Below are positions 34,757-44,674 of a stretch of 59,076 nucleotides of DNA, piece by piece. A program made the position numbers and the translations under genes. This DNA is from Candidatus Zixiibacteriota bacterium (GTDB lineage: Bacteria > Zixibacteria > MSB-5A5 > WJJR01 > JAJRUJ01): assembly GCA_024277855.1 (NCBI GenBank), contig JAJRUJ010000104.1, positions 1-59,076 on the forward strand, given 5' to 3'. How positions within the stretch are numbered: the stretch's first letter is position 1; every line of letters begins with the position of its first letter. Below the pieces are notes generated by a model that saw only the letters and a list, made by a program, of their open reading frames with translations, had not been told where the DNA came from and did not search any database.

Positions 34757-35422
34757 TTATCCGTTGTTCAACTCCGGCAGACGTTTCCGTCCGGCGGCGG
34801 TCCCCTTGCGATAAACCGATACACCGGGATGGTCGCGAAAGAAAAATCGCCAGGGTTTTTCCCAACCCTCATTCACCCCAACTCGCCCCCCGGTCGCAAT
34901 CGGCGGACGCCGATTTTCATTTTTATGTACGGCAATTTTGGGTCCGAAAAGCGGCAACCCGTTATGGGTGCGGTCGATGCCGAGCGCGGCGGTCAGGTTG
35001 CCCGGCCCGCGACAGAGTTTGTGCAGATCATCGGTTCTTCGGCGGGCGATCATTCGCTCAATCCCGGCGACCGGTTCCAGGGCGCGAATCAAAACGGCGG
35101 CCGGGTAGCTCTCCCGCATCGTGACGAAATTAAGCATGAAGTGGTTGCCATAAGTGAAATAGACATAGGCGTGGCCGGGCGGGCCATACATGACGGCATT
35201 GCGTTTGGTCCGGCCGACGGCCGCATGGCAGGCCGGGTCATTCTCGCCGATATAGGCCTCGGTTTCGACAATTTTGGCAAGCAAACGGGCACGACCATCT
35301 TTGACCACCAAGTACTGGCCCAACAAATCGCGGGCAACTTTGAGCGTAGAGCGGGCATAAAACTCCGCCGGGTAGATGTGCCCGACCTCATCACTGCGCG
35401 ACTTACTTTCTCCCCTTTTCAT
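34757..35422 (-). CDS. mpg: DNA-3-methyladenine glycosylase (AAG/MPG)
   Basis: A 221-residue base-excision repair enzyme that removes 3-methyladenine and other alkylated purines. YPAEFYARSTLKVARDLLGQYL starts the fold, VETEAYIGENDPACHA holds the catalytic Glu, MYGPPGHAYVYFTYGNHFMLN is the intercalating and base-flipping region, and CRGPGNLTAALGID is a conserved C-terminal motif. The ATG at 35422 is used; a TTG overlapping the uvrC stop (35458) is possible. It follows uvrC, giving two repair genes in a row, within the long housekeeping run. Confidence 0.92.
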   Translation of the reverse strand: MKRGESKSRSDEVGHIYPAEFYARSTLKVARDLLGQYLVVKDGRARLLAKIVETEAYIGENDPACHAAVGRTKRNAVMYGPPGHAYVYFTYGNHFMLNFVTMRESYPAAVLIRALEPVAGIERMIARRRTDDLHKLCRGPGNLTAALGIDRTHNGLPLFGPKIAVHKNENRRPPIATGGRVGVNEGWEKPWRFFFRDHPGVSVYRKGTAAGRKRLPELNNG

Positions 35423-35454
35423 CGGGCACAACGTGCGGTTATCATTTGGGATAA

Positions 35455-37299
35455 TCAAGTGGATTTATCCGGCGATCTTGGTGGATGATAATAATCATAG
35501 ATACGGCGGGCGGTTTTCTTGTCGACCCCGTCTACAGCTTCGAGTTCAGCAAGTGACGATTTCTTGACACCCTCCACCGAACCCAGCGCTGAGAGTAAGG
35601 CCTTCCGGCGGACCGGACCGACACCGGGGATGTTGTCGAGATCGGATTTAAGGGTGCGTTTTTTCCGCTTGGCACGCTGAAAGGTTATAGCGAAACGGTG
35701 GGCTTCATCCCGCGCGCGCTGCAACAGATGCAAAGACGGCGACGAACGTGGAATACTAAGCGCCGCCCCTTCGCCGGGGAGAACGATTTCTTCCAACCGT
35801 TTGGCCAGGCCGATGATCGGCTGGTCGGTGATATTCAGCGATGCCAGCGCGGCCAGCGCGGCCGAAAGCTGGCCCTTACCGCCGTCAACCAAGACCAAAT
35901 CAGGATAATCTTTTCCTTCCTCGGTCAGGCGGGCAAAATAGCGCGTGACGATTTCCTGCATCATTGCGAAATCATCCTGCCCGGCAACAGTCTTGATTTT
36001 AAATTTGCGATATTCGCGCTTAAGCGGCTTGCCGTCACGGAAATACACCAGTGAACCGACAGGATCGGAAGTGCCAAGGTTGGAAATATCAAAAGCCCCG
36101 ACGGTGCGCGGCGGGGATTTGAGTTGGAGGTCTTTCTGGAGGAGGAAGACGCTCTCGGGAATGCGTCCTGCGATCTGAGCTTTTTGGGCGACGATTTCAC
36201 TGAGTGACAACTTGGCATTGGCCGAAGCCATTTCGAGCAGTTTGTGTTTTTCACCCCGCCGGGGGAAAATCAACCGAACCTTTGCGCCGCGCTGACGGGA
36301 AAGCCAGCGGGCAGTCAGGCCTTTCTCCGGAATTGAACCCGGCAGGAGAATTTCCTCGGGAATCATCGGCGAATTAAGATAATATTGTTTGACAAAACCC
36401 GCGAGGATTTCCGGTTCCTCGGCAATGGCTTCGACCGCCAACTGGAAATTCTGGCGGCCGATCAGCAGACCCTCGCGGACCTGGAGAGCGACAGCGGAGA
36501 CCACGGTACCGGCGCGGGCGACGGTAAGGATGTCGCGGTCGATTACCTGTCCGGCGGCAACTTTTTGCCGCTCCTGCACCGACTGAACGGCCTTGATTTT
36601 GTCGCGGAGTTCGGCGGCCAATTCGTATTTGAGCGCGGCCGAGGCCTCTTTCATCTGTCCGGCCATCTCGTCGACGAGTTTTTTACCCTGCCCGGAGAGT
36701 AAGCGGCAAGCCGCTTCAATCGATTGGCGGTATTCGTCCTGGCCGATCTTATGTTCGCAAGGCCCCGGACAGCGTTTGATATAAAAATCGAGGCAGACAC
36801 GGTGTTTGGCCTTGCCGGGCGCGGGAATAGTCAGGCTGCAATCGCGAATTTTGAAAGTGCGCCCGAGCATTTTGAGCGTGTCGCGCATTCCTTTGGCGTT
36901 AGTATATGGTCCAAAATACCGTGCGCCGTCTTTCTGCATCCGGCGGACGACCAATAACCGGGGGAATGGCTCATTGACCGTGACTTTGATGTAGGGATAT
37001 CGTTTGTCATCTTTGAGATTAACATTGTAACGCGGCTTATGCTCTTTGATCAGATTGGCTTCCAAAATCAGCGATTCGAGCTCATTGTCGGTGGTGAGGA
37101 TTTCAAAATCGGCGATTTTGCCGATCAAGGCGGCGGTGCGCGGATGTTCGACCGGTCGCTTCTGAAAATAGGTCCGGACACGGTTTTTCAGGATTTTCGC
37201 TTTGCCGACATAAATGATTTTACCGTCGGCGTCTTTCATCAGATAGACACCCGGCCGGTCGGGCAACAAAGTGAGCTTTTTGGCGATCGTCTCATTCAT
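35455..37299 (-). CDS. uvrC: UvrABC excinuclease subunit C
   Basis: A 614-residue nuclease that makes the 3' and 5' incisions in nucleotide excision repair. It has an N-terminal GIY-YIG domain (GVYLMKDADGKIIYVGKAKILKNRV, about 16-45), a UVR domain (about 205-240, MKEASAALKYELAAELRDKIKAV), an RNase H-like endonuclease half (VGAFDISNLGTSDPVGSLVYFRDG, LVLVDGGKGQLSAA) and tandem HhH motifs (NIPGVGPVRRKALLSALGSVEGV, AVDGVDKKTARRIYDYY). GGAGGG lies seven bases before the ATG. UvrA and UvrB are not in the window. Confidence 0.97.
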   Translation of the reverse strand: MNETIAKKLTLLPDRPGVYLMKDADGKIIYVGKAKILKNRVRTYFQKRPVEHPRTAALIGKIADFEILTTDNELESLILEANLIKEHKPRYNVNLKDDKRYPYIKVTVNEPFPRLLVVRRMQKDGARYFGPYTNAKGMRDTLKMLGRTFKIRDCSLTIPAPGKAKHRVCLDFYIKRCPGPCEHKIGQDEYRQSIEAACRLLSGQGKKLVDEMAGQMKEASAALKYELAAELRDKIKAVQSVQERQKVAAGQVIDRDILTVARAGTVVSAVALQVREGLLIGRQNFQLAVEAIAEEPEILAGFVKQYYLNSPMIPEEILLPGSIPEKGLTARWLSRQRGAKVRLIFPRRGEKHKLLEMASANAKLSLSEIVAQKAQIAGRIPESVFLLQKDLQLKSPPRTVGAFDISNLGTSDPVGSLVYFRDGKPLKREYRKFKIKTVAGQDDFAMMQEIVTRYFARLTEEGKDYPDLVLVDGGKGQLSAALAALASLNITDQPIIGLAKRLEEIVLPGEGAALSIPRSSPSLHLLQRARDEAHRFAITFQRAKRKKRTLKSDLDNIPGVGPVRRKALLSALGSVEGVKKSSLAELEAVDGVDKKTARRIYDYYHPPRSPDKST

Positions 37300-37406
37300 A
37301 TGTGCGCCCTCCGGTCAGCCGGCAGGCGAACCACCGGACTGCGCATAGTATACAAAAAACGGAGATGAAAACCAGCGTGGAGCGAAGCGTGCGGAACGAC
37401 CCGATA

Positions 37407-37952
37407 TTACTTAAGCCGTCGGGCGCCGCGGTAACCGGAACGATAGATTTCCTCGTCCAGTGAGGAGACAATCACCCCGCGTGATTCAGAGGCGTGGACA
37501 AACTTGCCGTTACCGATATACATCCCGACGTGCGAGGGACTGCGTGTATTGAAAGCAAAAAAGACCAGATCACCGAAGGCCAGGTTCGGCCGTTCGACCG
37601 GGTCACCGGTACGGTACATGCGGCGGACATCGGGCGGCAGCGAACGGCCGTCAAGTTCGTAGTAGATGTTGCGGATCAACCCCGAACAATCGATGCCGCC
37701 GATTGTCGTGCCGCCCTTTTGATAGGGCGTACCGAGATAGTCGTCGATGATCCGCGCCATCAACGATTCATTGATCTGGCGGGATGCCGGCTGTTTGACC
37801 GGGGGGCGGTCGTCTTGCGCATCGGGAAGCGGTTTTTCATAGCCGGGGGAATTGGAATAACGCGGATATGGCTGGCAACCCACCAAAACAGTCAGACAAG
37901 CACATCCCAGAATAATCACCGTCCGGAAAAACCAGGTGCGTTGGCGATCCAT
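37407..37952 (-). CDS. NlpC/P60 family lipoprotein peptidase
   Basis: A 181-residue lipoprotein with lipobox VLVGC (Cys about 26), then a short proline-rich linker and a C-terminal NlpC/P60 domain. IDCSGLIRN carries the catalytic Cys, SHVGMYIGNGKFVHASES the catalytic His and the third polar residue, and FGDLVFF is the typical strand. These enzymes cut D-glutamyl-diaminopimelate bonds in peptidoglycan. It starts 13 bp after ubiA on the same strand, with GAGGGG as ribosome site. Confidence 0.92.
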   Translation of the reverse strand: MDRQRTWFFRTVIILGCACLTVLVGCQPYPRYSNSPGYEKPLPDAQDDRPPVKQPASRQINESLMARIIDDYLGTPYQKGGTTIGGIDCSGLIRNIYYELDGRSLPPDVRRMYRTGDPVERPNLAFGDLVFFAFNTRSPSHVGMYIGNGKFVHASESRGVIVSSLDEEIYRSGYRGARRLK

Positions 37953-37965
37953 CACACTTTTCCCC

Positions 37966-38934
37966 TCAATTCAGCCGGGGATATGTTTCCCCGAACCGGC
38001 GACGGTAGTACCATCGCGTGGAGACAAATATCAACACTATTACAAGTAAGTAGGGCGGAAAGATCAGGCAAGCGAAAAAGGTGAGTAAGAGGAGGGCAAT
38101 CCTGATCGCCGGCGCACCGGATTTCGGTGAGACAGTCGCCAGGATGAAAAACGGCAGCGAGGCAGCGGCGGAAACGACCAGCGGCCATTGCGAATAAGAG
38201 ATGCTGGTCGCCAGCGCCCCGGCGACACAAAGCGCCGCAATGACCGAGGCAAGGCGGGGGCCGTATCGCACACTGATTGTTCGTTTGCCGGTTGCCCTGT
38301 CCCCCGCGCAATCGGGTACCGTCGTCAACAGATAGACCCCGGCCACGGCCAGGGCATAGCTGCCGGACGGCCCCCAGGTCGGAGGCGTACCCGGCGAGTG
38401 GAGGGCATACCCCAGATAGTAGACAAGAGTGCCATGACCGACCGCGTTGGCGAGTAACCCGGCCAGCGGCCGATCCTTGAGCCGAATCACCGGGATCGAA
38501 TAGAGGACACCCAGGATCACAATTATGCCGGAAACAGCAAACCAAACCCGCCCCAGATACCAACCGCCAATCAACGCGACAGCGGTGAAGAGGACATATT
38601 GAATTGTCGCGGCGGTCGGTGAGATGACTCGGCGCGGGAGAAAATAGAGCTTATCGTTGAGCCGATCGGATTCGATATCGAAAATTTGATTGAGAACATA
38701 AACTCCGCCATAAAGAAAATAACAGAGGATGATTCCGGCACACGTGCGCCAAAACCACCAGTCGGCCGGATCGAGTGAGATAATCCTTCCACTGTCCACG
38801 GCAGCGAGCAGGAGGATGGTCCAAACCGGAGGCATCAGCACCGGCCGCGCAAAAAACCAGTGATCGAAAAGTGTACGTATTGCCGCAGGCGGCAGCCCGG
38901 GAAGGAAATCTTCGTGTGAATCTGAGCCACTCAT
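37966..38934 (-). CDS. UbiA-family prenyltransferase
   Basis: A 322-residue membrane enzyme with about eight TM helices. The two Asp-rich motifs are NQIFDIESDRLNDK (about 97-110; NxxxDxxxD) and DCAGDRATGKRT (about 207-218), both binding Mg-pyrophosphate of a prenyl donor. The acceptor cannot be read from the sequence; quinone, lipid-ether and decaprenyl-ribose enzymes belong to this family. It lies three bases after the cdsA stop in a phospholipid and cell-wall gene run, which favours a lipid substrate. That is inference. Confidence 0.9.
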   Translation of the reverse strand: MSGSDSHEDFLPGLPPAAIRTLFDHWFFARPVLMPPVWTILLLAAVDSGRIISLDPADWWFWRTCAGIILCYFLYGGVYVLNQIFDIESDRLNDKLYFLPRRVISPTAATIQYVLFTAVALIGGWYLGRVWFAVSGIIVILGVLYSIPVIRLKDRPLAGLLANAVGHGTLVYYLGYALHSPGTPPTWGPSGSYALAVAGVYLLTTVPDCAGDRATGKRTISVRYGPRLASVIAALCVAGALATSISYSQWPLVVSAAASLPFFILATVSPKSGAPAIRIALLLLTFFACLIFPPYLLVIVLIFVSTRWYYRRRFGETYPRLN

Positions 38935-38937
38935 CGG

Positions 38938-39762
38938 CTAAAAATATACAAAGGCCTTAAGGAACCAGTATAAGACCGGCGCGGCGAACAATGCCGAATC
39001 GAAACGGTCAAGGACTCCGCCGTGGCCGGGAATGATCCCGGAGATATCTTTGATTTTGGCCCGTCGTTTGAGCAGCGACTCGAACAGATCGCCCAATTGA
39101 CCCACGGCAGAAATTAATACTGCGCCAAGCACGACAACCGGCCAGGATGCCGGCAACCAGCCGCCATAGGCGAACACACCGCCGACCAGCCCCCCGCCGA
39201 TCAAGCCTGAATAGAAACCAACCCAGGTCTTGTTGGGCGAGACAATCGGCGCAAATTTCTTTTTTCCCCAGGCCGCGCCGCAAAACATGGCAAAAGTATC
39301 GGCAATCCAGAGATTGGCGAACAAAAACATCAGCCAGCGACCACCTTCGACATCGGAACCGATCTGGCGGACGCCGACGAAAAAACCAAACCCCAGACCT
39401 GTATAGATCGCAACGGCGATCGGGGCGGCATAGTCATTCGCTTCACCAAGCGGATCGGGGCGGCGGATAACGGTGAAAGCCGCCATGATGATTACGGCAA
39501 AAGCCCAGGGCCCCAGCCAGTCGGTACGATAGAAGTGGAAAAGAACCGGCGGAAACAAACACCAGAACATGAAACCCCAGCGGGGGAAATATCGTCCGGA
39601 GAGTTGGAACAACCGCGAGGCCTCCCAGATAGAGAGCACCACCAGAAGCTCCACAAAGCCGGTCCACCACCAGCCGCCCCGAATAAACAGGTAGACCAGC
39701 GCCGGAATGGCGACAACGGCCACGGCGATCCGGATGAGGAGATTTTTGGTTTTGAGGCCCAC
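38938..39762 (-). CDS. cdsA: Phosphatidate cytidylyltransferase
   Basis: A 274-residue polytopic membrane enzyme that makes CDP-diacylglycerol from phosphatidic acid and CTP. The family signature is spread over SPNKTWVGFYSGLIGGGLVGG (about 177-197) and ISGIIPGHGGVLDRFDSALFAAPVLYWFL (about 240-268). The start is a GTG. It follows uppS, the usual order in bacteria. Confidence 0.95.
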   Translation of the reverse strand: MGLKTKNLLIRIAVAVVAIPALVYLFIRGGWWWTGFVELLVVLSIWEASRLFQLSGRYFPRWGFMFWCLFPPVLFHFYRTDWLGPWAFAVIIMAAFTVIRRPDPLGEANDYAAPIAVAIYTGLGFGFFVGVRQIGSDVEGGRWLMFLFANLWIADTFAMFCGAAWGKKKFAPIVSPNKTWVGFYSGLIGGGLVGGVFAYGGWLPASWPVVVLGAVLISAVGQLGDLFESLLKRRAKIKDISGIIPGHGGVLDRFDSALFAAPVLYWFLKAFVYF

Positions 39763-39804
39763 GGGGTTTTTCGCGCACTTATCCGAATGAGCGTTTGCCG
39801 ATGG

Positions 39805-40581
39805 TCAGGACTTTCGGGGTCGACCCTCTCTGTCGAGCACCCGGCCGAAACGCCGCTCGCGTTTTTGATAATCCTCCAGCGCGGCAAAAAAATGCGCACG
39901 ATCGAAATCGGGCCAGAAAGTATCGGTGATATAAAGTTCGGTGTATGATGTCTGCCATAGCAGGAAGTTTGAGAGGCGGTATTCGCCCGAGGTGCGGATC
40001 AGGAGGTCGGGATCGGGCAAGCCGTCAGTTTGCAGGTACCCGGCAAACATGGTCTCGTCAATGTCTTCAAGCGCGAGTTTACGCCGGGAAACTTCAGCGG
40101 CGATCTTCCTGACCGCCTCCAAAATTTCAGCCCGGCCGCTGTAATTGAGTGCAAGGTTCAGCGTCAGACCGGTGTTGTTTTTTGTTTTTTCGATAGCTTT
40201 GAGCAGGATCTGACGGCGGCGCGGCGAGAGACCGTCGAGATCGCCGGCGGCGGTCAGTCGAATATTTTTTTCGACCATCTCACGCATCTCACGTTTGGTC
40301 GTCTCATACAACAGATGCATAATCGCAGCGACTTCGATTCGGGGACGCCGCCAGTTCTCGACGGAGAAAGCATAAAGCGTCAGGGCCTCGACGTGGGCCT
40401 CAACTGCGGCCTCGACAATCCGTTTGACCGCTTTGACCCCTTCCTTGTGGCCGGCGGTACGGGGCAGGCCGCGCTTCTTGGCCCAGCGGCCGTTGCCGTC
40501 CATGATAATGGCCACATGCCGGGCCTGATTATCCCGAGAGAGGATCCGTTTGAGGGCACGGTCGGCGGCCGAGGCGGGCAT
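39805..40581 (-). CDS. uppS: Undecaprenyl diphosphate synthase
   Basis: A 258-residue cis-prenyltransferase that makes the C55 carrier for peptidoglycan and other glycans. HVAIIMDGNGRWAKKRGLPRTAGHKEGV (about 23-50) holds the catalytic Asp and the pyrophosphate-binding residues; TLYAFSVENWRRP and LLIRTSGEYRLSNFLLWQTSYTELYITDTFWPDF complete the family motifs. The ATG at 40581 has GGAGG seven bases upstream and follows the frr stop after two bases. Confidence 0.96.
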   Translation of the reverse strand: MPASAADRALKRILSRDNQARHVAIIMDGNGRWAKKRGLPRTAGHKEGVKAVKRIVEAAVEAHVEALTLYAFSVENWRRPRIEVAAIMHLLYETTKREMREMVEKNIRLTAAGDLDGLSPRRRQILLKAIEKTKNNTGLTLNLALNYSGRAEILEAVRKIAAEVSRRKLALEDIDETMFAGYLQTDGLPDPDLLIRTSGEYRLSNFLLWQTSYTELYITDTFWPDFDRAHFFAALEDYQKRERRFGRVLDREGRPRKS

Positions 40582-40583
40582 GA

Positions 40584-41141
40584 TCAAACCTCCATGATCT
40601 CCTGCTCTTTGGCCTGCAACATGTCGTCGAGCTTTTCGACAAATTTGTCGGTCAAATCCTGGACCTTCTCGGCGGTGCGATGGTGATCGTCCTCGGAAAT
40701 CTCTTTGGCTTTCTCGGCTTTTTTGAGCAAATCGTTGGCATCGCGCCGGATATTGCGCACAGCGATTTTGCCGTCCTCAATCAGGTTTTTGACGATTTTA
40801 ACCAGATCGCGACGACGTTCCTCGTTGAGCGGAGGAATCGGCAGGCGGATGATGTTGCCCTCGGCAATCGGATTGAGTCCGAGATCGGATTTCACAATTT
40901 GTTTGGTGATTTCGGGAATCATGCTCTTTTCCCAGGGCTGGACGACAATCAGCCGTGGCTCGGGAACCGAGATCGTTGCGGCCTGATTGATTGGGACCAT
41001 ATTGGTATAGTAGTCGACTTTGATTCCGTCAAGTAAATTGGGCGTGGCTTTACCCGTGCGAATTCTCAGCAGTTCACGCCCGGTGGCTTCCACCGATTTT
41101 ATCATCCGTTCTTCAGTCTGGCCTAATATATCCTCCGCCAT
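40584..41141 (-). CDS. frr: Ribosome recycling factor
   Basis: A 185-residue protein that splits the post-termination ribosome with EF-G. The three-helix bundle and small beta domain are easily seen: GRELLRIRTGKATPNLLDGIKVDYY, INQAATISVPEPRLIVVQPWEKSMIPEITKQIVKSDLGLNP, and LNEERRRDLVKIVKNLIEDGKIAVRNIRRDAN. Length is typical. It follows pyrH after 168 bp, as in most bacteria. Confidence 0.97.
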   Translation of the reverse strand: MAEDILGQTEERMIKSVEATGRELLRIRTGKATPNLLDGIKVDYYTNMVPINQAATISVPEPRLIVVQPWEKSMIPEITKQIVKSDLGLNPIAEGNIIRLPIPPLNEERRRDLVKIVKNLIEDGKIAVRNIRRDANDLLKKAEKAKEISEDDHHRTAEKVQDLTDKFVEKLDDMLQAKEQEIMEV

Positions 41142-41309
41142 AGTCTCTCCCTTCGATCAGGTCCGCGGCCGAATACCGAAAATACCGCTCAGGCAAAATG
41201 GACGCCCATACACCCGGCGTCAAGCAAAATGTCCGGCCCTACCTCTTGCCGATATGGTTTATACACGCAAAGAGAGAAACAAACGACAGACAGAGGAAAC
41301 GAGGTGAGG

Positions 41310-42029
41310 TCAGGGAGAGGTGACCAGGGTGCCGATCGATTCGCCCTGGGCTGCCCGTAACAGGTTTCCCTCGGCAAAGATATCAAAAACAAGGATCGGA
41401 ATGTTGTTGTCCATACACAGTGAGATGGCGGTGGCATCCATGACTTTCAGCCCCCGGTTGAGGACCTCCTGATGAGTCAGGCGGTCGAACCGCTCGGCCG
41501 CGGGATTTGTCACCGGATCGGCTGAATAGACGCCGTCGACTTTGGTGGCTTTCATCACGATTTCGCAGCCAATTTCGGCCGCCCGCAGGGCCGCGGCGGT
41601 GTCGGTGGTAAAAAAGGGCTGGCCGGTACCGGCAGCCAGCACAATCACCCGACCTTTTTCGAGATGACGGACGGCCCGTCGACGCAGATACGGTTCGGCA
41701 ACCTCCTCCACCCGGATCGCCGAGAGAACACGAGCCGGGATACCTTTATTCTCCAGCGCTCCCTGCATGGTCAGGGCGTTAATAATCGTCCCCAGCATCC
41801 CCATATAATCGGCTGTGGCCCGGTCGGCGCCTTCCTCGGAGGCGGTAACGCCACGGACGATATTACCTCCGCCGACAACCAAGGCAACCTGAACACCGAG
41901 CCGGTGAACCTGGGCAATTTCGCCGGCCACGGCGGCAAGGATCGAGTTGTCGATTCCGAACCCCGCCGCTCCGGCAAGCCCCTCACCGGAGATTTTCAGG
42001 CAAATACGGGAATATGCTGATTTGGCCAT
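41310..42029 (-). CDS. pyrH: Uridylate kinase
   Basis: A 239-residue amino-acid-kinase-fold enzyme converting UMP to [23 protein letters not shown] is the N-terminal ATP/UMP loop, VGGGNIVRG the conserved glycine motif, [37 protein letters not shown] the acidic ATP-binding part, and [23 protein letters not shown] the C-terminus. It follows tsf after 18 bp. Confidence 0.97.
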   Translation of the reverse strand: MAKSAYSRICLKISGEGLAGAAGFGIDNSILAAVAGEIAQVHRLGVQVALVVGGGNIVRGVTASEEGADRATADYMGMLGTIINALTMQGALENKGIPARVLSAIRVEEVAEPYLRRRAVRHLEKGRVIVLAAGTGQPFFTTDTAAALRAAEIGCEIVMKATKVDGVYSADPVTNPAAERFDRLTHQEVLNRGLKVMDATAISLCMDNNIPILVFDIFAEGNLLRAAQGESIGTLVTSP

Positions 42030-42047
42030 GTTGGTCGCCTTCGCGAA

Positions 42048-42641
42048 TCAGCCGCCGATCTGGAAGCGCACAAAACGCCGGATCGACATATTTTCACCCA
42101 GTTTGGCGATCATCGCATTAAGCAGGTCGCTGATTGTCTGATCCGGGTCTTTGACAAATGCCTGTTCGAGCAGGCAAGTTTCCGCATAATACTTGTCGAT
42201 CCGCCCCTCGATGATGCGGTCGATGACTTTCTCCGGTTTCCCGTCGTTGAGCGCCTGGGTCCGGTAAATATCTTTTTCCTTTTCGATCAGATCGGCAGGA
42301 ACATCTTCCCGGCTGAGGGCGACTGGATTGGCGGCGGCCACGTGCATCGCGATATCCTTGGCCATCGTCCGGAAATCATCGGTGCGGGCCACAAAGTCTG
42401 TTTCGCAGGCGATCTCGACCATCGTGCCGAGTTTATCGCCGGGGTGAATATAGGAAACGATTAACCCCTCACGGGTTTCGCGGCCGGCTTTTTTGGCCGC
42501 CTTGGCGATGCCCTTTTCGCGCAAATAGACAATTGCTTTTTCTATGTCGCCGTCGGTCTCGGTCAGGGCTTTTTTGCAGTCCATCATACCGGCCCCGGTC
42601 TTGTCGCGCAACTCTTTGACTAATGCGGCGGTGATGCCCAT
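42048..42641 (-). CDS. tsf: Elongation factor Ts
   Basis: A 197-residue guanine-nucleotide exchange factor for EF-Tu. [38 protein letters not shown] (about 6-43) holds the UBA-like N-terminal domain with the TGAGMMDCK motif, and [13 protein letters not shown] gives the core contact. The protein is of the short form. The ATG at 42641 is preceded by AAAGGA. It follows rpsB after 48 bp. Confidence 0.97.
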   Translation of the reverse strand: MGITAALVKELRDKTGAGMMDCKKALTETDGDIEKAIVYLREKGIAKAAKKAGRETREGLIVSYIHPGDKLGTMVEIACETDFVARTDDFRTMAKDIAMHVAAANPVALSREDVPADLIEKEKDIYRTQALNDGKPEKVIDRIIEGRIDKYYAETCLLEQAFVKDPDQTISDLLNAMIAKLGENMSIRRFVRFQIGG

Positions 42642-42689
42642 CACTTGCTATCCTTTCATCCCAAAGCGGGAATGTTGACTAAATGCTGC

Positions 42690-43442
42690 TCAGCCCTGTT
42701 TTTCCTCGACTGTTGCGGCAGGCGGGGCCGGTTTTTCTTCGGCTTCCCCGTCTTTCTTGGCCTGTGTACCCGCACCTTCACTGACCGCATTAGCCACCGC
42801 CTGGGTCAGGACACGGATCGACTTGATCGCATCATCATTGCCAGCAACCGGAAAGGTGATTTTTTCCGGATCGGCATTAGTGTCGACGATAGCGATAGTG
42901 GGGATACCGAGAATGGAGGCCTCGGCGACAGCAATATTCTCTTTTTTGGCGTCGACGACGAAAACCAGACCGGGGAGTCGGCCCATTTCCTTGATCCCAC
43001 CGAGCGCGTTGTTAAGCTTGGCGATCTCGCGGTCCAATTTCAACCGCTCTTTCTTGGTGAGTTTGTCGTAAGTCCCGTCCTCTTTCATATTCTCAAAATC
43101 TTTGAGACGCTTGATCGACTGACGGATAGTCTGGTAGTTGGTCAACATCCCACCGAGCCAGCGCTCGGTAACGTAATACTGGCCGCAACGCAAAGCTTCG
43201 GCTTTGACCACGTCCTTGGCTTGCATTTTTGTCCCAACAAAGAGAACCGGCTTACCCTCGGCGGCCACTTCACGGGCCTTACGGCAGGCAACATTGAGGG
43301 ACTTGAGAGTTTTTTGCAGATCGATGATGTAGATGCCGTTACGCGCGGCAAAAATAAAGGGCTTCATTTTCGGGTTCCAGCGTCGTGTCTGGTGGCCGAA
43401 ATGAACGCCCGCTTCCAACAACTGACGGATTTCTAAAGCCAA
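42690..43442 (-). CDS. rpsB: 30S ribosomal protein S2
   Basis: A 250-residue S2. RQLLEAGVHFGHQTRRWNPKMKPFIFAARNGIYIIDLQKTL is the conserved N-terminus. The GTKMQAKDVV, TERWLGGMLTNYQTIRQSIKRL and GLVFVVDAKKENIAVAEASILGIPTIAIVDTNADP motifs are intact. It ends in an Ala/Pro/Glu-rich low-complexity tail (EEKPAPPAATVEEKQG). Confidence 0.97.
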   Translation of the reverse strand: MALEIRQLLEAGVHFGHQTRRWNPKMKPFIFAARNGIYIIDLQKTLKSLNVACRKAREVAAEGKPVLFVGTKMQAKDVVKAEALRCGQYYVTERWLGGMLTNYQTIRQSIKRLKDFENMKEDGTYDKLTKKERLKLDREIAKLNNALGGIKEMGRLPGLVFVVDAKKENIAVAEASILGIPTIAIVDTNADPEKITFPVAGNDDAIKSIRVLTQAVANAVSEGAGTQAKKDGEAEEKPAPPAATVEEKQG

Positions 43443-43605
43443 GAAAGACTCCTTCCGGTTTTTCCTCCACCGGCTTCGTCCTCGGCGGTACGGGCTACTG
43501 TGGCACCCGACCGACCGCCTCGTCCACCGATGTGTGATCTACCCCATGCCGTCACAAACGACGGCCGAGGGCGCGGACTCTATCATACTCACCCGGTCGG
43601 CTGGG

Positions 43606-43998
43606 TTAACGCTTCGAGTACTGGAAGCGTTTCCGCGCTTTGACCAGGCCGTATTTCTTGCGTTCCACTTTGCGGGCGTCGCGGGTTAAGAACCCCGCTT
43701 TTTTCAACCGGCCACGAAATGTCTGGTCGAGCTCGAGCAAGGCCCGAGAAAGCCCGTGGCGGATCGCCCCGGCCTGACCCGAAAGCCCGCCACCCACGGC
43801 TTTGCACTCGATATCGAGCTTGCCGATCATCTCCACCAAACGCAACGGCTGCTCGACGAGCATCACCAGCGTTTCGCGGCAGAGATATTCACCCAGCGGT
43901 TTACCATTGACGTTGAACTTACCGTCGCCATCTTTGATGCCCACGCGTGCGGTGGCTTCTTTGCGACGACCGGTCGCCCAGTATACTTCTGCGGCCAA
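43606..43998 (-). CDS. rpsI: 30S ribosomal protein S9
   Basis: A 130-residue S9, with the N-terminal [16 protein letters not shown] and the middle [23 protein letters not shown]. It ends in the ...[11 protein letters not shown] tail, whose last Arg contacts the P-site tRNA. It starts 37 bp after rplM, as in the standard rplM-rpsI pair. Confidence 0.97.
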   Translation of the reverse strand: MAAEVYWATGRRKEATARVGIKDGDGKFNVNGKPLGEYLCRETLVMLVEQPLRLVEMIGKLDIECKAVGGGLSGQAGAIRHGLSRALLELDQTFRGRLKKAGFLTRDARKVERKKYGLVKARKRFQYSKR

Positions 43999-44035
43999 AG
44001 GCCCTTCTCCTTGTATAAAACGAAACTCTTTTTTT

Positions 44036-44488
44036 CTAACTCCACGAACGTTTCACCGGAGTGATATCGAGCGGTTCCGGTTTTTGCGCGGCATGGGGAT
44101 GGTCCGGACCGGCGTAGACTTTCAGCTTCTTGAACAGCGAGCGGCCAAGCCGGTTTTTGGGCAACATCCCTTTGACGGCGTGACGGATGATCTGCTCGGG
44201 TTTGCGCTGACGCATCCGGCGCAACGTGTCAAAGCGGGCGCCGCCCGGGTAGCCGGTATAATGGAAATACGTCTTATCTTCTTCCTTGGTGCCGGTGACT
44301 TTCACTTTTGCGGCATTGACCACGATCACGAAATCGCCGGTATCCATATGCGGAGTGAATATGGGTTTTTCCTTGCCCCGCAGGATCCGGGCAATACGGG
44401 CGGCGGCGCGACCCAACACCTGGCCGTCGACGTCGACCAGATACCAGCGTCGGTCGATCTCATCTACTTTCGGTACAAACGTCTTCAT
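44036..44488 (-). CDS. rplM: 50S ribosomal protein L13
   Basis: A 150-residue L13. The ATG at 44488 ([36 protein letters not shown]) is used; the frame extends 33 codons upstream, but those residues are outside the family and overlap the promoter. [23 protein letters not shown] and [31 protein letters not shown] are typical. It heads the ribosomal run from a clear promoter. Confidence 0.97.
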   Translation of the reverse strand: MKTFVPKVDEIDRRWYLVDVDGQVLGRAAARIARILRGKEKPIFTPHMDTGDFVIVVNAAKVKVTGTKEEDKTYFHYTGYPGGARFDTLRRMRQRKPEQIIRHAVKGMLPKNRLGRSLFKKLKVYAGPDHPHAAQKPEPLDITPVKRSWS

Positions 44489-44531
44489 TGCCCATACTCT
44501 TGGGACACGGACTCTATTTACACCACATACT

Positions 44532-44546
44532 CCGGCACCCTGCCGG
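44532..44546 (-). other. Hairpin in rplM leader
   Basis: A 6-bp hairpin (CCGGCA / TGCCGG, 3-nt loop) about 45 nt upstream of rplM within the leader. L13 leaders in other phyla carry autoregulatory structures; the similarity here is only positional. Confidence 0.3.
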
Positions 44547-44559
44547 AAAGCAATCTTAC

Positions 44560-44588
44560 AATCTACCCACTCATACGCGAAAGTCAAG
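44560..44588 (-). promoter_or_regulatory. rplM-rpsI promoter
   Basis: Minus strand TTGACT (44588-44583), 17-bp spacer, TAGATT (44565-44560). The start would be near 44553, giving a leader of about 65 nt. Confidence 0.7.
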
Positions 44589-44674
44589 AATCAAATTGCC
44601 TTTCCGCGGCAATTTCCGTCAGTAATCGAATACTCCTTCTCAGACAAAATCAAACGGCGCTGCAATGGTCTCCA